NCBI GenBank assembly: GCA_011754535.1
Contig: JAAQVN010000001.1
Coordinates: 4,340,001 to 4,404,000 of the forward strand
Direction: 5' to 3'
Source of the DNA: Enterobacter asburiae
GTDB lineage: Bacteria; Pseudomonadota; Gammaproteobacteria; Enterobacterales; Enterobacteriaceae
DNA length: 64,000 nt
The position numbers and the translations under genes were made by a program. Below the pieces are notes generated by a model. It was not told the origin of the DNA. It did no database searches and saw only the letters and a list, made by a program, of their open reading frames with translations. Of the stretch, positions 9,566 through 19,018 are shown one piece after another (within the stretch, counting starts at the first letter, position 1; every line of letters starts with the position of its first letter).

Positions 9566-11647
9566 ATGCTGGTTAGCCAATACAACCCTATCCTTGTAGT
9601 CCTCTCCTTCGTTGTTGCCATCCTTGCGGCTTACACCGCGCTGAATATGGCTGCACGTGTCGCCGGGAGTCAGGGCGTCGCAGCGCGCATCTGGCTGGTG
9701 GGAGGCAGCGTTGCAATGGGCATTGGCGTATGGGCCATGCACTTTATCGGCATGCTGGCGATGGACCTCTCCATGAGCATGAGTTACAACGCGAGCCTGA
9801 CGATGTTATCCATGGTCATTGCCGTAGGGTCGTCACTGTTTGCACTATGGCTCGTCAGCTGTGAACAGCTGCGCTTGCGCCGCCTGCTCCCCGGCGCTCT
9901 GGTGATGGGAATCGGGATTGTTGCCATGCATTACACCGGTATGGCGGCACTGGAGGTGATGCCAGGGATCATCTGGGACACGTTGTGGGTAGCCATTTCG
10001 GTCGTGATTGCTCTTGCCGCTTCGCTTGCAGCATTGTGGCTGACCTTCCGCCTGCGCCACGAAGCAGCGCAGGTGGTGCTGATGCGCCTGGGAGCCGCCA
10101 TCACGATGGGAATTGCCATCGCCGGTATGCACTACGCCGGGATGAAAGCCGCGCAGTTTCCAATGTCCACAATGGTTCACCATGAGGGTATTAACGGCAG
10201 CTGGCTGGCCGTGCTGGTCAGCGTCGTCGCGCTCTCTATTCTTGGGATAACCCTGCTGGTGTCGATGCTGGATGCTCGCCTGCAGGCACGTACCGCCCTT
10301 CTGGCCTCGTCGCTGGCAGAAGCGAACCGGGAACTTGCGCAACTGGCGTTGCACGATACGCTGACGCGTCTGCCCAACCGTATCCTGCTGGAGGACCGGC
10401 TCGATCAGGCCATCAGCAAAGCAGACCGTGAAGGTACCCATTTCGCCCTGATGTTCATGGATCTCGACGGTTTTAAAACCATCAATGACGCCTACGGCCA
10501 TGATGTCGGTGACAGGCTGCTGGTCGCCGTTACGCAGCGTCTGCTGCATCTCCTGAAGGGCCAGTTTACCCTTGCACGTATTGGCGGTGATGAGTTTGTT
10601 CTGCTTGCTGAGGGAGAAGGTCCGGACGATGCAGCCTCGCTGGCAAATTCGCTGGTGCGGGCGATCGATAGCCCGTTCACTCTCGACCCCTACGAACTGG
10701 TGGTAACGCTTAGCATTGGTATCGCCCTGTACCCTCACGACGGCAAAACCGAACGTGAGCTGATGTTTAACGCCGACGCGGCGATGTACCACACCAAGCA
10801 TATGGGCCGAAACGGGTATCACTTTTTCCAGCCCTCTATGAACACGCTGGCGCAGACCCATCTTCAGTTAATGAACGATCTGTGGATGGCTATCGATCGC
10901 AATGAACTGCGCCTGCTTTATCAGCCAAAATTTCACGCGCCCGCTGGCCCCCTCCTCGGGTTTGAGGCGCTGCTGCGCTGGCAGCATCCGAAGCAGGGTT
11001 TACTGACGCCGGATCTTTTCCTGCCGCTGGCGGAAAAAACCGGGCTTATCATTCCTATTGGTAACTGGGCGATCAATGAAGCCTGTCGCCAATTGCGAGA
11101 ATGGCATCTTCAGGGGCATCGGAACTGGTCAATGGCGGTAAACCTGTCGACGTTGCAGTTTGAACAGCCCTCGCTGGTTAAAACAGTGCTCGACTGCCTG
11201 GAGCGTCATCACCTCCCGCCGGAAATGTTGATCCTGGAAGTCACGGAAACCACGGCAATGAGCAACCCCGATGAGAGCGTGCGGGTGCTGACAGAGCTGA
11301 CGGATGCAGGTGTGAAAGCTTCGATTGATGATTTTGGGACCGGATATTCGAGCCTGCTGTACCTCAAGCGTTTACCGGCCTGTGAACTGAAGATAGACAG
11401 AGCGTTTGTGAAAGAGTTAAGCGGGGAAAGCGAGGATGCCACCATTGTCTCTGCGATTGTAGCCCTCGCGAAAACGCTCAACCTGAAAGTCGTGGCTGAA
11501 GGTGTGGAAACCGAAGCGCAGCAGGCCTTTTTGACGGAACTGGGCTGTCATACCTTACAGGGTTATCTGTTAGGTAAACCCACCAGCGCGCAGACCATCG
11601 AGGCGCTTTGCGCACGGGGTGAAATGTTGCCTGGCGCTGAGCTGTAG
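9566..11647 (+). CDS. MHYT-GGDEF-EAL membrane protein (cyclic-di-GMP signalling)
   Basis: A 693-residue protein predicted to turn over the second messenger c-di-GMP at the inner membrane. The N-terminal ~240 residues hold seven hydrophobic segments with three MHYT-type repeats (AMHFIGM, AMHYTGM, GMHYAGM), a module proposed to sense a gas or copper. A GGDEF domain follows (LPNRILLEDRL, then ARIGGDEF). The inhibitory RxxD site before it is replaced by KGQF. The EAL domain (from about residue 430) keeps EALLRW, AVNLS, LEVTET, IDDFGTGYSSL, KIDRAF and EGVETE, so phosphodiesterase activity looks intact. Its last 85 bases overlap acrS on the other strand. The ribosome site before 9566 is weak. Confidence 0.93.
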   Translation: MLVSQYNPILVVLSFVVAILAAYTALNMAARVAGSQGVAARIWLVGGSVAMGIGVWAMHFIGMLAMDLSMSMSYNASLTMLSMVIAVGSSLFALWLVSCEQLRLRRLLPGALVMGIGIVAMHYTGMAALEVMPGIIWDTLWVAISVVIALAASLAALWLTFRLRHEAAQVVLMRLGAAITMGIAIAGMHYAGMKAAQFPMSTMVHHEGINGSWLAVLVSVVALSILGITLLVSMLDARLQARTALLASSLAEANRELAQLALHDTLTRLPNRILLEDRLDQAISKADREGTHFALMFMDLDGFKTINDAYGHDVGDRLLVAVTQRLLHLLKGQFTLARIGGDEFVLLAEGEGPDDAASLANSLVRAIDSPFTLDPYELVVTLSIGIALYPHDGKTERELMFNADAAMYHTKHMGRNGYHFFQPSMNTLAQTHLQLMNDLWMAIDRNELRLLYQPKFHAPAGPLLGFEALLRWQHPKQGLLTPDLFLPLAEKTGLIIPIGNWAINEACRQLREWHLQGHRNWSMAVNLSTLQFEQPSLVKTVLDCLERHHLPPEMLILEVTETTAMSNPDESVRVLTELTDAGVKASIDDFGTGYSSLLYLKRLPACELKIDRAFVKELSGESEDATIVSAIVALAKTLNLKVVAEGVETEAQQAFLTELGCHTLQGYLLGKPTSAQTIEALCARGEMLPGAEL

Positions 11648-12279
11648 TCATCACGAGGCGACACTCGCAAGACAGGGAGTGTCGCCAGAATACTGTCGAC
11701 CAGGGCTGGCGCCTGCTGATAAAGATTAAAACTGTCGGTATTCATTAACCAGTTTTTAATGATGCCGCTAAAGAAACCGTGGAATACGATCATGGTCAGT
11801 TCAACGTTCACCTGCGACGAAACAATGTTCTGAGAAATACAATTCTCCAGAGTGACGCGCAAAAAATCATAATTGAACCAAATGCGTTTCCGAATTTCAT
11901 TTTCTGAAATCATATCGCTAGTAAATTCACACTTATGATACAAGATTTGTAACAGCGCACATTGACGAGGTTCGTGCGCGATATATTGCAGCGCAGTAAT
12001 AAATTGCTCACGAAGCATTAACAACGGATCATCACTCTCGGAGAAAGAGAGCCTGTCGCGAATGATGTCACGCAGCGGTAATTGCTGTTCCCAAATGGCA
12101 TTAAATATTTCTGCTTTACTGTTAAAGTGCCAGTAGACAGCACCGCGAGTAACCTTTGCGGCATCTGCGATATCGGTCAGCGTCGTGCTGGCTACGCCCC
12201 GCGTCGCAAACTGCCCGATAGCCGCTTCAATCAACTGCTGTCGGGTTTGTTGAGCCTCTTCTTTCTTTTTACGCGCCAT
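11563..12279 (-). CDS. acrS: TetR-family regulator AcrS (EnvR)
   Basis: AcrS is a repressor of the AcrR type, divergent from acrEF. In E. coli it represses acrAB. The 238 residues start MARKKKEEAQQTRQQ; residues 10-56 form the TetR helix-turn-helix (ASTTLTDIADAAKVTRGAVYWHFNSK), followed by the ligand-binding region. It is longer than E. coli AcrS (220 aa). The extra tail, about 27 residues from the YSSAPGN area on, is encoded antisense to the 3' end of the EAL gene, which suggests a lost original stop. Confidence 0.94.
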   Translation of the reverse strand: MARKKKEEAQQTRQQLIEAAIGQFATRGVASTTLTDIADAAKVTRGAVYWHFNSKAEIFNAIWEQQLPLRDIIRDRLSFSESDDPLLMLREQFITALQYIAHEPRQCALLQILYHKCEFTSDMISENEIRKRIWFNYDFLRVTLENCISQNIVSSQVNVELTMIVFHGFFSGIIKNWLMNTDSFNLYQQAPALVDSILATLPVLRVSPRDDYSSAPGNISPRAQSASMVCALVGLPNR

Positions 12280-12663
12280 TGGCAGCTACTCTTAACTCAC
12301 TGGGTATATATGTAACATCAGGTTCGGATGGCTGGAAGTATTCACTAAAAGCCGTTTTATTTTTGCACAAAAAAAGTCAATTTACTTAATCTATAATTAA
12401 TGCAAATAAATCCTTAAAATCAAATTCATGAAATGAATACTTTATCCATTAAGCTCTATTAACATGATTTACCGGGCAGAAGTATATCCGTATTTTCTAC
12501 GGGACTGATTCTGATTTTCCTCCAGGGCCTCGTTATTCGCACTTATAAATTAAAAAACATTAAATACCCTCATTATTATACGCAGCTACATTTTATTTTT
12601 TCCCTCTGCCCCAACTACCGATCTACGGCAAACATCGGTTAATGGGTATTTAAAGGAACAGTA
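12280..12663. promoter_or_regulatory. acrS-acrE divergent intergenic region
   Basis: These 384 bases are markedly AT-rich compared with their surroundings and must hold both promoters. A perfect 6-3-6 inverted repeat, ATTCAT-GAA-ATGAAT, lies at 12424-12438 and is a candidate operator. In E. coli acrEF is silenced by H-NS, and the AT-richness fits that. I could not assign promoter elements with confidence. AAAGGA a few bases before 12664 serves as the acrE ribosome site. Confidence 0.5.
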
Positions 12664-13803
12664 ATGACGAATCATTTCAGACGTTTACCCTTAGCCGGTT
12701 TCATTGTCTGCGCTGTGCTGCTCACTGGATGCGATGGCCAGGAAAATCATCAACAACATGCGCAGGCGCCTCAGGTCAGCGTCCATATCGTGAAAAGCGC
12801 GCCGCTGGCTGTCACAACTGAACTACCGGGCAGAACCGATGCGTTCCGCGTTGCGGAGGTTCGTCCACAGGTTAGCGGTATTATTCTGCGTCGCAACTTC
12901 ACGGAAGGTAGCGATGTAAAAGCAGGGGATTCACTGTATCAGATTGATCCTGCGACCTATCAGGCGGCTTACGACAGCGCGAAAGGCGAGCTGGCAAAGG
13001 CGCAGGCGGCGGCCAAAATTGCACACCTGACGGTGAAACGTTATCTGCCTCTGGTGGGGACGCAGTACGTCAGCAAGCAGGAGTATGACCAGGCCGTGGC
13101 CACCGCTCAGCAGGCAGATGCCAGCGTCGTCGCCGCAAAAGCGGGCGTTGAAAGCGCGCGTATCAACCTTGCGTATACCAAAGTGACATCCCCTGTCGAT
13201 GGCCGCATCGGTAAATCCAGCGTAACGGAAGGGGCGCTCGTCACGAACGGACAGGCCGCGGCGCTGGCAACGGTCCAGCAACTCGATCCGATTTATGTCG
13301 ATGTCACCCAGTCAAGCAATGAATTCATGCGACTGAAGCAGACGAGCCTGCAAAAAGGAGATACGGCCAGCAGCGTTGAGCTGCTGATGGAGAATGACCA
13401 GCCCTATCCGCTGAAAGGCACATTGCAGTTCTCCGACGTTACGGTGGATGAAAGCACCGGCTCAATCACGCTGCGCGCCATTTTCCCGAATCCTCAACAC
13501 ATGCTGTTACCTGGGATGTTTGTTCGCGCCCGTATAGATGAGGGAACACAGCCAGATGCCATTCTGGTTCCGCAGCAGGGCGTGACCCGCACGCCGCGAG
13601 GCGACGCAACCGTGCTGGTGGTTAATGATAAAAACCAGGTTGAATCACGGACCGTCGTTGCGCCCCAGGCCATTGGCGATCGCTGGCTGGTGACGGAAGG
13701 GCTGAAAAACGGTGACCGCGTGATCGTCAGCGGATTACAAAAAGTCAGACCCGGCGCTACCGTCGTCGCCACGCCAGATACCACCACGACTCCCGCCGGT
13801 TAA
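12664..13803 (+). CDS. acrE: AcrE, periplasmic adaptor of the AcrEF efflux pump
   Basis: AcrE bridges the inner-membrane pump AcrF to an outer-membrane channel (TolC in E. coli). The 379 residues begin with a lipoprotein signal ending LLTGC, so Cys23 should be lipidated. Then come the membrane-fusion-protein parts: beta-barrel start ([11 protein letters not shown]), lipoyl halves ([13 protein letters not shown] and [11 protein letters not shown]) around an alpha-helical hairpin at about residues 98-160, and the C-terminal membrane-proximal domain. The acrF start is 11 bases downstream. It is divergent from acrS. Confidence 0.97.
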   Translation: MTNHFRRLPLAGFIVCAVLLTGCDGQENHQQHAQAPQVSVHIVKSAPLAVTTELPGRTDAFRVAEVRPQVSGIILRRNFTEGSDVKAGDSLYQIDPATYQAAYDSAKGELAKAQAAAKIAHLTVKRYLPLVGTQYVSKQEYDQAVATAQQADASVVAAKAGVESARINLAYTKVTSPVDGRIGKSSVTEGALVTNGQAAALATVQQLDPIYVDVTQSSNEFMRLKQTSLQKGDTASSVELLMENDQPYPLKGTLQFSDVTVDESTGSITLRAIFPNPQHMLLPGMFVRARIDEGTQPDAILVPQQGVTRTPRGDATVLVVNDKNQVESRTVVAPQAIGDRWLVTEGLKNGDRVIVSGLQKVRPGATVVATPDTTTTPAG

Positions 13804-13814
13804 GGAACGACGAC

Positions 13815-16800
13815 ATGGCTAATTTCTTTATTCAGAGGCCAGTTTTCGCCTGGGTGCTTTCCATCATTCTAATGATTGCTGGCGGCCTGGCTATTCTCAA
13901 ACTGCCCGTCGCCCAGTATCCAACGATTGCCCCGCCTGCCGTGGCGATTTCCGCAACCTACCCCGGCGCTGACGCCCAGACGGTGCAGGATACCGTGACC
14001 CAGGTTATCGAACAGAACATGAACGGTATCGATAACCTGATGTATATGTCTTCCACCAGCGATTCAGCGGGTAACGTCACCATTACGCTGACCTTCGAAT
14101 CAGGAACGGATCCGGACATCGCCCAGGTGCAGGTGCAGAACAAGCTGCAGCTCGCCATGCCGCTGCTGCCGCAAGAGGTACAGCAGCAAGGGATTGGCGT
14201 TGAGAAATCCAGCAGCAGCTTCCTGCTGGTCGCCGGTTTTGTTTCGGACAACAAAAACCTTACTCAGGATGATATCTCCGACTATGTCGCCTCGAACGTC
14301 AAAGATACCATCAGCCGAACGACGGGCGTCGGCGACGTTCAGCTGTTTGGTGCCCAGTATGCGATGCGCATCTGGCTCGACAGCAATGCAATGAATAAAT
14401 ACCAGCTGACGCCGCTGGATATTATCAACCAGTTGAAAACGCAGAACGACCAGATTGCGGCAGGCCAGTTGGGCGGCACGCCGTCTGTGCCCGGGCAGCA
14501 GCTGAATGCCTCCATCATCGCGCAAACCCGCCTGAAATCACCGGAGGAGTTTGGCCGCGTGACGCTCAAGGTAAATCAGGATGGCTCGATGGTTCACCTG
14601 AAGGATGTCGCTCGCATTGAGCTGGGTGGCGAAAACTACAACATGGTGACCAAAATTAACGGGCAGGCCGCCACCGGTCTGGGGATTAAGCTGGCAACCG
14701 GGGCAAACGCGCTGGATACAGCGGCAGCCATCAAGAGCAAACTGGCACAACTGCAACAGTTCTTCCCGCAGGGGCTTAAAGTCGTCTACCCCTATGACAC
14801 CACCCCATTTGTGAAAATTTCTATTCATGAAGTGGTGAAGACCCTGTTTGAAGCGATCGTTCTGGTCTTCCTGGTCATGTATTTGTTCTTGCAAAACCTG
14901 CGGGCGACGCTCATCCCAACTATCGCGGTGCCGGTGGTTCTTCTGGGTACCTTTGCGGTTCTGGCGGCGTTCGGTTTCTCTATCAACACCCTGACGATGT
15001 TCGGGATGGTGCTGGCGATAGGGCTATTGGTTGATGACGCCATCGTGGTGGTCGAGAACGTTGAGCGCGTGATGGTAGAGGACAAGCTGCCACCGAAAGA
15101 GGCCACGCAGAAGTCGATGGGGCAGATCCAGGGCGCGCTGGTGGGGATCGCTATGGTCCTCTCGGCGGTCTTTGTTCCGATGGCCTTTTTTGGCGGCTCG
15201 ACGGGAGCCATCTATCGCCAGTTCTCACTGACTATCGTTTCCGCCATGGCGCTGTCCGTGCTGGTTGCGCTGATCCTGACGCCCGCACTGTGCGCAACGT
15301 TGCTTAAACCCGTCTCTGGCGATCATCATGAGAAAAAAGGGGGGTTCTTTGGCTGGTTTAATGCACTCTTTGACAAGAGCGTGGAGCACTACAGTAACAG
15401 CGTGAGCGGTATTTTGCGTAAGACCGGTCGCTATCTGGTGGTGTACGTCATAATTGTTGGTGGGATGGCGGTGCTGTTTCTGCGCTTACCCACCTCCTTC
15501 CTGCCCGAAGAGGATCAGGGGGTGTTTATGACAATGGTTCAACTCCCGGCTGGTGCGACCCAGACGCGGACTCAGCAGGTTCTCGACCAGGTTCAGGACT
15601 ACTACCTGAATAAAGAGAAGGCGAACGTTGAATCCGTGTTTACGGTGAACGGCTTTAGCTTTAGCGGCCAGGGCCAGAACTCTGGTATTGCCTTCGTCAG
15701 CCTGAAGCCCTGGGAAGAACGTTCGGGGGAAGAAAATAGCGTTGAGGCAATCGTCGGCCGTGCGACAAAAGCATTCAGCCAGATTAAAGACGGCCTTGTG
15801 TTCCCGTTTAACCTGCCGGCTATTATCGAACTGGGAACCGCAACGGGCTTCGACTTTGAACTTATCGATCAGGCAAACCTGGGACATACCCAGCTGACGC
15901 AGGCGCGTAATCAGCTGCTCGGCATGGTGAAAGAGCACCCTGATCTGCTGGTTCGCGTGCGTCCTAACGGTCTGGAGGATACCCCTCAGTTCAAGCTGGA
16001 TGTCGATCAGGAGAAAGCGCAGGCGCTGGGTATTAGCATATCTGACGTCAACCAGACGATATCGACGGCATTAGGTGGTACCTATGTGAATGACTTTATC
16101 GATCATGGCCGCGTGAAAAAAGTTTACGTCCAGGCGGATGCGAAATTCCGTATGCTGCCGGGGGACATCAACAACCTCTACGTACGCAGCGCGAATGGGG
16201 AAATGGTGCCGTTCTCATCCTTTAGCAGCGCTCACTGGGTTTACGGTTCTCCTCGTCTGGAACGCTACAACGGCATGCCGTCCATGGAAATCCTCGGTGA
16301 ATCTGCCCCTGGAAAAAGTACCGGTGAGGCTATGGTGATGATGGAAAGCCTGACGGCAAAACTGCCTTCCGGCATCGGCTATGACTGGACGGGAATGTCT
16401 TATCAGGAGCGCCTTTCCGGTAACCAGGCGCCTGCACTGTACGCCATTTCACTGATCGTGGTGTTCCTGTGCCTGGCTGCGCTGTATGAAAGTTGGTCCA
16501 TTCCCTTCTCCGTTATGCTGGTTGTGCCGCTGGGCGTCATCGGGGCCCTTTTCGCGGCGTCGCTGCGCGGGTTAAACAATGACGTCTATTTCCAGGTCGG
16601 CCTGCTGACGACGATTGGGCTATCGGCGAAAAACGCCATCCTGATCGTCGAATTTGCTAAAGACCTGATGGAGAAAGAAGGTAAAGGGATCGTTGAAGCC
16701 ACCCTGGAAGCCTCAAGAATGCGCCTTCGTCCGATCCTGATGACCTCCCTGGCCTTTATCCTTGGCGTCATGCCGCTGGTGATCAGTACCGGGGCCGGGA

Positions 16801-16928
16801 GCGGTGCGCAAAATGCCGTCGGTACGGGCGTGATGGGAGGCATGCTTTCCGCAACGCTTCTGGCAATTTTCTTCGTGCCCGTCTTCTTTGTGGTGGTCCG
16901 GCGACGCTTCACCAGCCATAAAGAGTAA
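13815..16928 (+). CDS. acrF: AcrF, RND multidrug efflux transporter
   Basis: A proton-driven inner-membrane pump of the HAE1 RND family, 1037 residues, with twelve transmembrane segments and two large periplasmic loops. The N-terminus [16 protein letters not shown] is typical. The proton-relay Asp pair is seen in [14 protein letters not shown] (about residue 407) and the matching Lys in [15 protein letters not shown] (about 940). Length is close to E. coli AcrF (1034). It works with AcrE and a TolC-type channel, and a clear terminator follows. AcrB is very similar, but the acrS neighbourhood supports AcrF. Confidence 0.97.
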   Translation: MANFFIQRPVFAWVLSIILMIAGGLAILKLPVAQYPTIAPPAVAISATYPGADAQTVQDTVTQVIEQNMNGIDNLMYMSSTSDSAGNVTITLTFESGTDPDIAQVQVQNKLQLAMPLLPQEVQQQGIGVEKSSSSFLLVAGFVSDNKNLTQDDISDYVASNVKDTISRTTGVGDVQLFGAQYAMRIWLDSNAMNKYQLTPLDIINQLKTQNDQIAAGQLGGTPSVPGQQLNASIIAQTRLKSPEEFGRVTLKVNQDGSMVHLKDVARIELGGENYNMVTKINGQAATGLGIKLATGANALDTAAAIKSKLAQLQQFFPQGLKVVYPYDTTPFVKISIHEVVKTLFEAIVLVFLVMYLFLQNLRATLIPTIAVPVVLLGTFAVLAAFGFSINTLTMFGMVLAIGLLVDDAIVVVENVERVMVEDKLPPKEATQKSMGQIQGALVGIAMVLSAVFVPMAFFGGSTGAIYRQFSLTIVSAMALSVLVALILTPALCATLLKPVSGDHHEKKGGFFGWFNALFDKSVEHYSNSVSGILRKTGRYLVVYVIIVGGMAVLFLRLPTSFLPEEDQGVFMTMVQLPAGATQTRTQQVLDQVQDYYLNKEKANVESVFTVNGFSFSGQGQNSGIAFVSLKPWEERSGEENSVEAIVGRATKAFSQIKDGLVFPFNLPAIIELGTATGFDFELIDQANLGHTQLTQARNQLLGMVKEHPDLLVRVRPNGLEDTPQFKLDVDQEKAQALGISISDVNQTISTALGGTYVNDFIDHGRVKKVYVQADAKFRMLPGDINNLYVRSANGEMVPFSSFSSAHWVYGSPRLERYNGMPSMEILGESAPGKSTGEAMVMMESLTAKLPSGIGYDWTGMSYQERLSGNQAPALYAISLIVVFLCLAALYESWSIPFSVMLVVPLGVIGALFAASLRGLNNDVYFQVGLLTTIGLSAKNAILIVEFAKDLMEKEGKGIVEATLEASRMRLRPILMTSLAFILGVMPLVISTGAGSGAQNAVGTGVMGGMLSATLLAIFFVPVFFVVVRRRFTSHKE

Positions 16929-16938
16929 TGTATCCCTG

Positions 16939-16965
16939 AAAGGCACCTTTTGGTGCCTTTTTTAT
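16939..16965 (+). terminator. Intrinsic terminator after acrF
   Basis: A 9-bp stem (16939-16947 with 16952-16960) with a TTTT loop is followed by a T tract. Confidence 0.92.
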
Positions 16966-17231
16966 TTTTAATATAAACAATGGATTAGATATTAGAGGGT
17001 TGAGTATTAAAAATGCATGAGTTTGCATTAAGTAAAAACGCCATCTTGCCACTTCATAATTTCTCCATAAATTCATCCTGAACCCGACTTTTCTCCATGA
17101 TTTTTACAAACTACATAATTTGAGATTATTCCTCGTGTAACGGGGACTTACCCTGGTGGTAAAATAATCTCCAGTTCGTTAATAGCCCTCCTGGCTTTGT
17201 AGCGAATGAGAAATAATACTGAGGTAACATC
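16966..17231. other. AT-rich gap between acrF and yhdV
   Basis: No gene is visible. It holds a perfect 6-6-6 inverted repeat (AATGCA / TGCATT) near 17013-17030 and presumably the yhdV promoter; TAAAAT at about 17159 is a possible -10 without a good -35. GAGG before 17232 is the yhdV ribosome site. Confidence 0.4.
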
Positions 17232-17453
17232 ATGAAACGATTCATTTCCGTTGCACTTCTCGCTGCGCTGCTTGCTGGTTGCGCGCACGACTCTCCATGT
17301 GTACCGGTTTACGATGACCAGGGTCGACTGGTTCATACCAATACCTGTATGAAAGGCACCACCCAGGATAACTGGGAAACAGCAGGTGCTATCGCCGGCG
17401 GTGCTGCCGCAGTGGCAGGTTTGACGTTGGGTATTGTTGCCCTGACGAAGTAG
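17232..17453 (+). CDS. yhdV: YhdV family small lipoprotein
   Basis: A 73-residue protein whose signal ends LLAGC, so Cys17 is the expected lipidation site. The mature part has two further Cys (SPCVPVY, TNTCMKG). Its C-terminal half is a Gly/Ala-rich hydrophobic stretch (AGAIAGGAAAVAGLTLG) like the glycine-zipper segments of small outer-membrane lipoproteins. It is the YhdV family, found after acrF in E. coli too. Function is unknown. A terminator follows at once. Confidence 0.92.
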   Translation: MKRFISVALLAALLAGCAHDSPCVPVYDDQGRLVHTNTCMKGTTQDNWETAGAIAGGAAAVAGLTLGIVALTK

Positions 17454-17464
17454 CATCTGTTCAG

Positions 17465-17489
17465 AAAGCGCGGCTCTGGCCGCGCTTTT
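17465..17489 (+). terminator. Intrinsic terminator after yhdV
   Basis: A GC-rich stem, AAAGCGCGG (17465-17473) with CCGCGCTTT (17480-17488), has a six-base loop and ends in TTTT. Confidence 0.88.
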
Positions 17490-17738
17490 GCTTTTAATGG
17501 GTGCAGTATTTTCAAATAAGTAAAAAAATAGCCCCGTAATTATTCACGTAATTAATCTAAGACTGAAGTCAGTCACAACTTTTTCGCATACTCATTCAAA
17601 TTACTTATTCTATCGTGATGATTTTCACACATTAATATTATTGAATACCCTGCCAATATTCACCCTGGAAACTATCTCTTCTTTTTCCTGACCCGACTCA
17701 AAACTTTTGCTCCGATTTGTGGCACAGGTTGTAATTTC

Positions 17739-17753
17739 GCACCGTTTCGGGGC
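17739..17753 (+). promoter_or_regulatory. Candidate NtrC site upstream of yhdW
   Basis: GCACC-GTTTC-GGGGC matches the NtrC consensus GCACC-N5-GGTGC with one mismatch. Its centre is about 107 bases before the start site predicted from the sigma-54 promoter, a usual distance for an NtrC enhancer. A second site was not recognised. In E. coli yhdWXYZ has been reported as nitrogen-regulated; the site here is my inference. Confidence 0.5.
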
Positions 17754-17826
17754 GCTCGTTTTATTTAAGCCTGTCTACACTCAGCATTAAGCGTTCACTC
17801 GTCTCTTATTTCGTCGAACGCAAAAC

Positions 17827-17842
17827 TGGCATTACGTTTGCT
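17827..17842 (+). promoter_or_regulatory. Sigma-54-type promoter for yhdWXYZ
   Basis: TGGCAT-TACGT-TTGCT has the invariant GG (17828-17829) and GC (17840-17841) of sigma-54 promoters at the required spacing and differs from TGGCAC-N5-TTGCW by one base. Transcription should start near 17853, about 73 bases before yhdW. The remaining part of the 472-base gap (17454-17925) is AT-rich and carries no gene. Confidence 0.75.
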
Positions 17843-17925
17843 TTATAAACGTTGGCCAACGCCACAGACAGGTTAAGCGCTTAAAACGCTTCTATAACGA
17901 TAAATTTCGCCACACAGGATGCATT

Positions 17926-18951
17926 ATGAAAAAGACGATGATAGCCAGCCTGGCCGCTGCAGGCATGTTGTTTGCCGTAGCCGGTCAAGCCCATGCGGGA
18001 ACGACACTGGATGCCGTTAAAAAGAAAGGTTTTGTTCAATGCGGTATCAGTGACGGTTTGCCTGGCTTCTCTTATGCCGATGCGAACGGCAAATTTACCG
18101 GTATTGATGTGGATGTCTGTCGTGGCGTCGCAGCTGCGGTTTTTGGTGATGACAGCAAAGTAAAATACACCCCGCTGACGGCGAAAGAACGCTTTACGGC
18201 GCTGCAGTCCGGTGAAGTCGACATGCTCTCCCGTAATACCACCTGGACCTCTTCCCGCGATGCAGGCATGGGGATGACATTTACCGGCGTGACCTATTAC
18301 GACGGCATCGGCTTCCTCACCCACAACAAAGCGGGCCTGAAAAGCGCCAAAGAGCTGGATGGCGCCACCGTGTGTATCCAGGCGGGTACCGATACCGAGC
18401 TGAACGTCGCGGATTATTTCAAAGCAAATAAGATGAAATACACCCCTGTTACTTTCGACCGCTCAGATGAGTCAGCCAAAGCGCTGGAATCCGGTCGCTG
18501 CGATACGCTGGCCTCTGACCAGTCACAGCTGTATGCCTTACGCATTAAACTGAGCAACCCGGCAGAGTGGGTTGTCCTGCCTGAAGTGATCTCCAAAGAA
18601 CCTCTCGGCCCCGTTGTACGCCGTGGCGATGAAGACTGGTTCTCCATTGTTCGCTGGACGCTGTTTGCCATGCTTAACGCTGAAGAGATGGGCATCAACT
18701 CGAAAAACGTCGATGAGAAAGCGGCGAATCCTTCTACCCCGGATATGGCGCACCTGCTCGGTAAAGAAGGTGATTTCGGCAAGGACCTGAAGCTGGATAA
18801 CAAGTGGGCTTACAACATCATCAAACAGGTGGGTAATTACGCTGAGATCTTTGAGCGTAACGTGGGATCGGAAAGCCCGCTGAAGATCAAACGCGGCCAG
18901 AACAATCTCTGGAATAACGGCGGTATTCAGTACGCCCCACCAGTACGTTAA
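17926..18951 (+). CDS. yhdW: Amino-acid ABC transporter periplasmic binding protein
   Basis: This is the binding protein of a general L-amino-acid uptake system of the AapJ type. There are 341 residues. Residues 1-24 form a Sec signal ending AHA, and the mature protein starts GTTLDAVKKKG. The body is a type II solute-binding fold with FVQCGISDGLPGFSY, GIDVDVCRGVAAAVF and SRNTTWTSSRDAGMGM characteristic of AapJ. The gene is intact here; in E. coli K-12 yhdW is regarded as a pseudogene. It heads a four-gene transporter operon behind a sigma-54-type promoter, which suggests nitrogen scavenging. Confidence 0.95.
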   Translation: MKKTMIASLAAAGMLFAVAGQAHAGTTLDAVKKKGFVQCGISDGLPGFSYADANGKFTGIDVDVCRGVAAAVFGDDSKVKYTPLTAKERFTALQSGEVDMLSRNTTWTSSRDAGMGMTFTGVTYYDGIGFLTHNKAGLKSAKELDGATVCIQAGTDTELNVADYFKANKMKYTPVTFDRSDESAKALESGRCDTLASDQSQLYALRIKLSNPAEWVVLPEVISKEPLGPVVRRGDEDWFSIVRWTLFAMLNAEEMGINSKNVDEKAANPSTPDMAHLLGKEGDFGKDLKLDNKWAYNIIKQVGNYAEIFERNVGSESPLKIKRGQNNLWNNGGIQYAPPVR

Positions 18952-19018
18952 GTCATAGTTGTAACGGGCACTGCTCGGGCAGTGCCCACTCCAGAGTCAT
19001 GGTTACTGAGGTTTCTTT

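Noticed and set aside
17720..17740. TGGCAC at 17720 as a sigma-54 promoter
   Set aside because: The matching GC at the -12 position is missing (AA at the required spacing). The better candidate is at 17827-17842.
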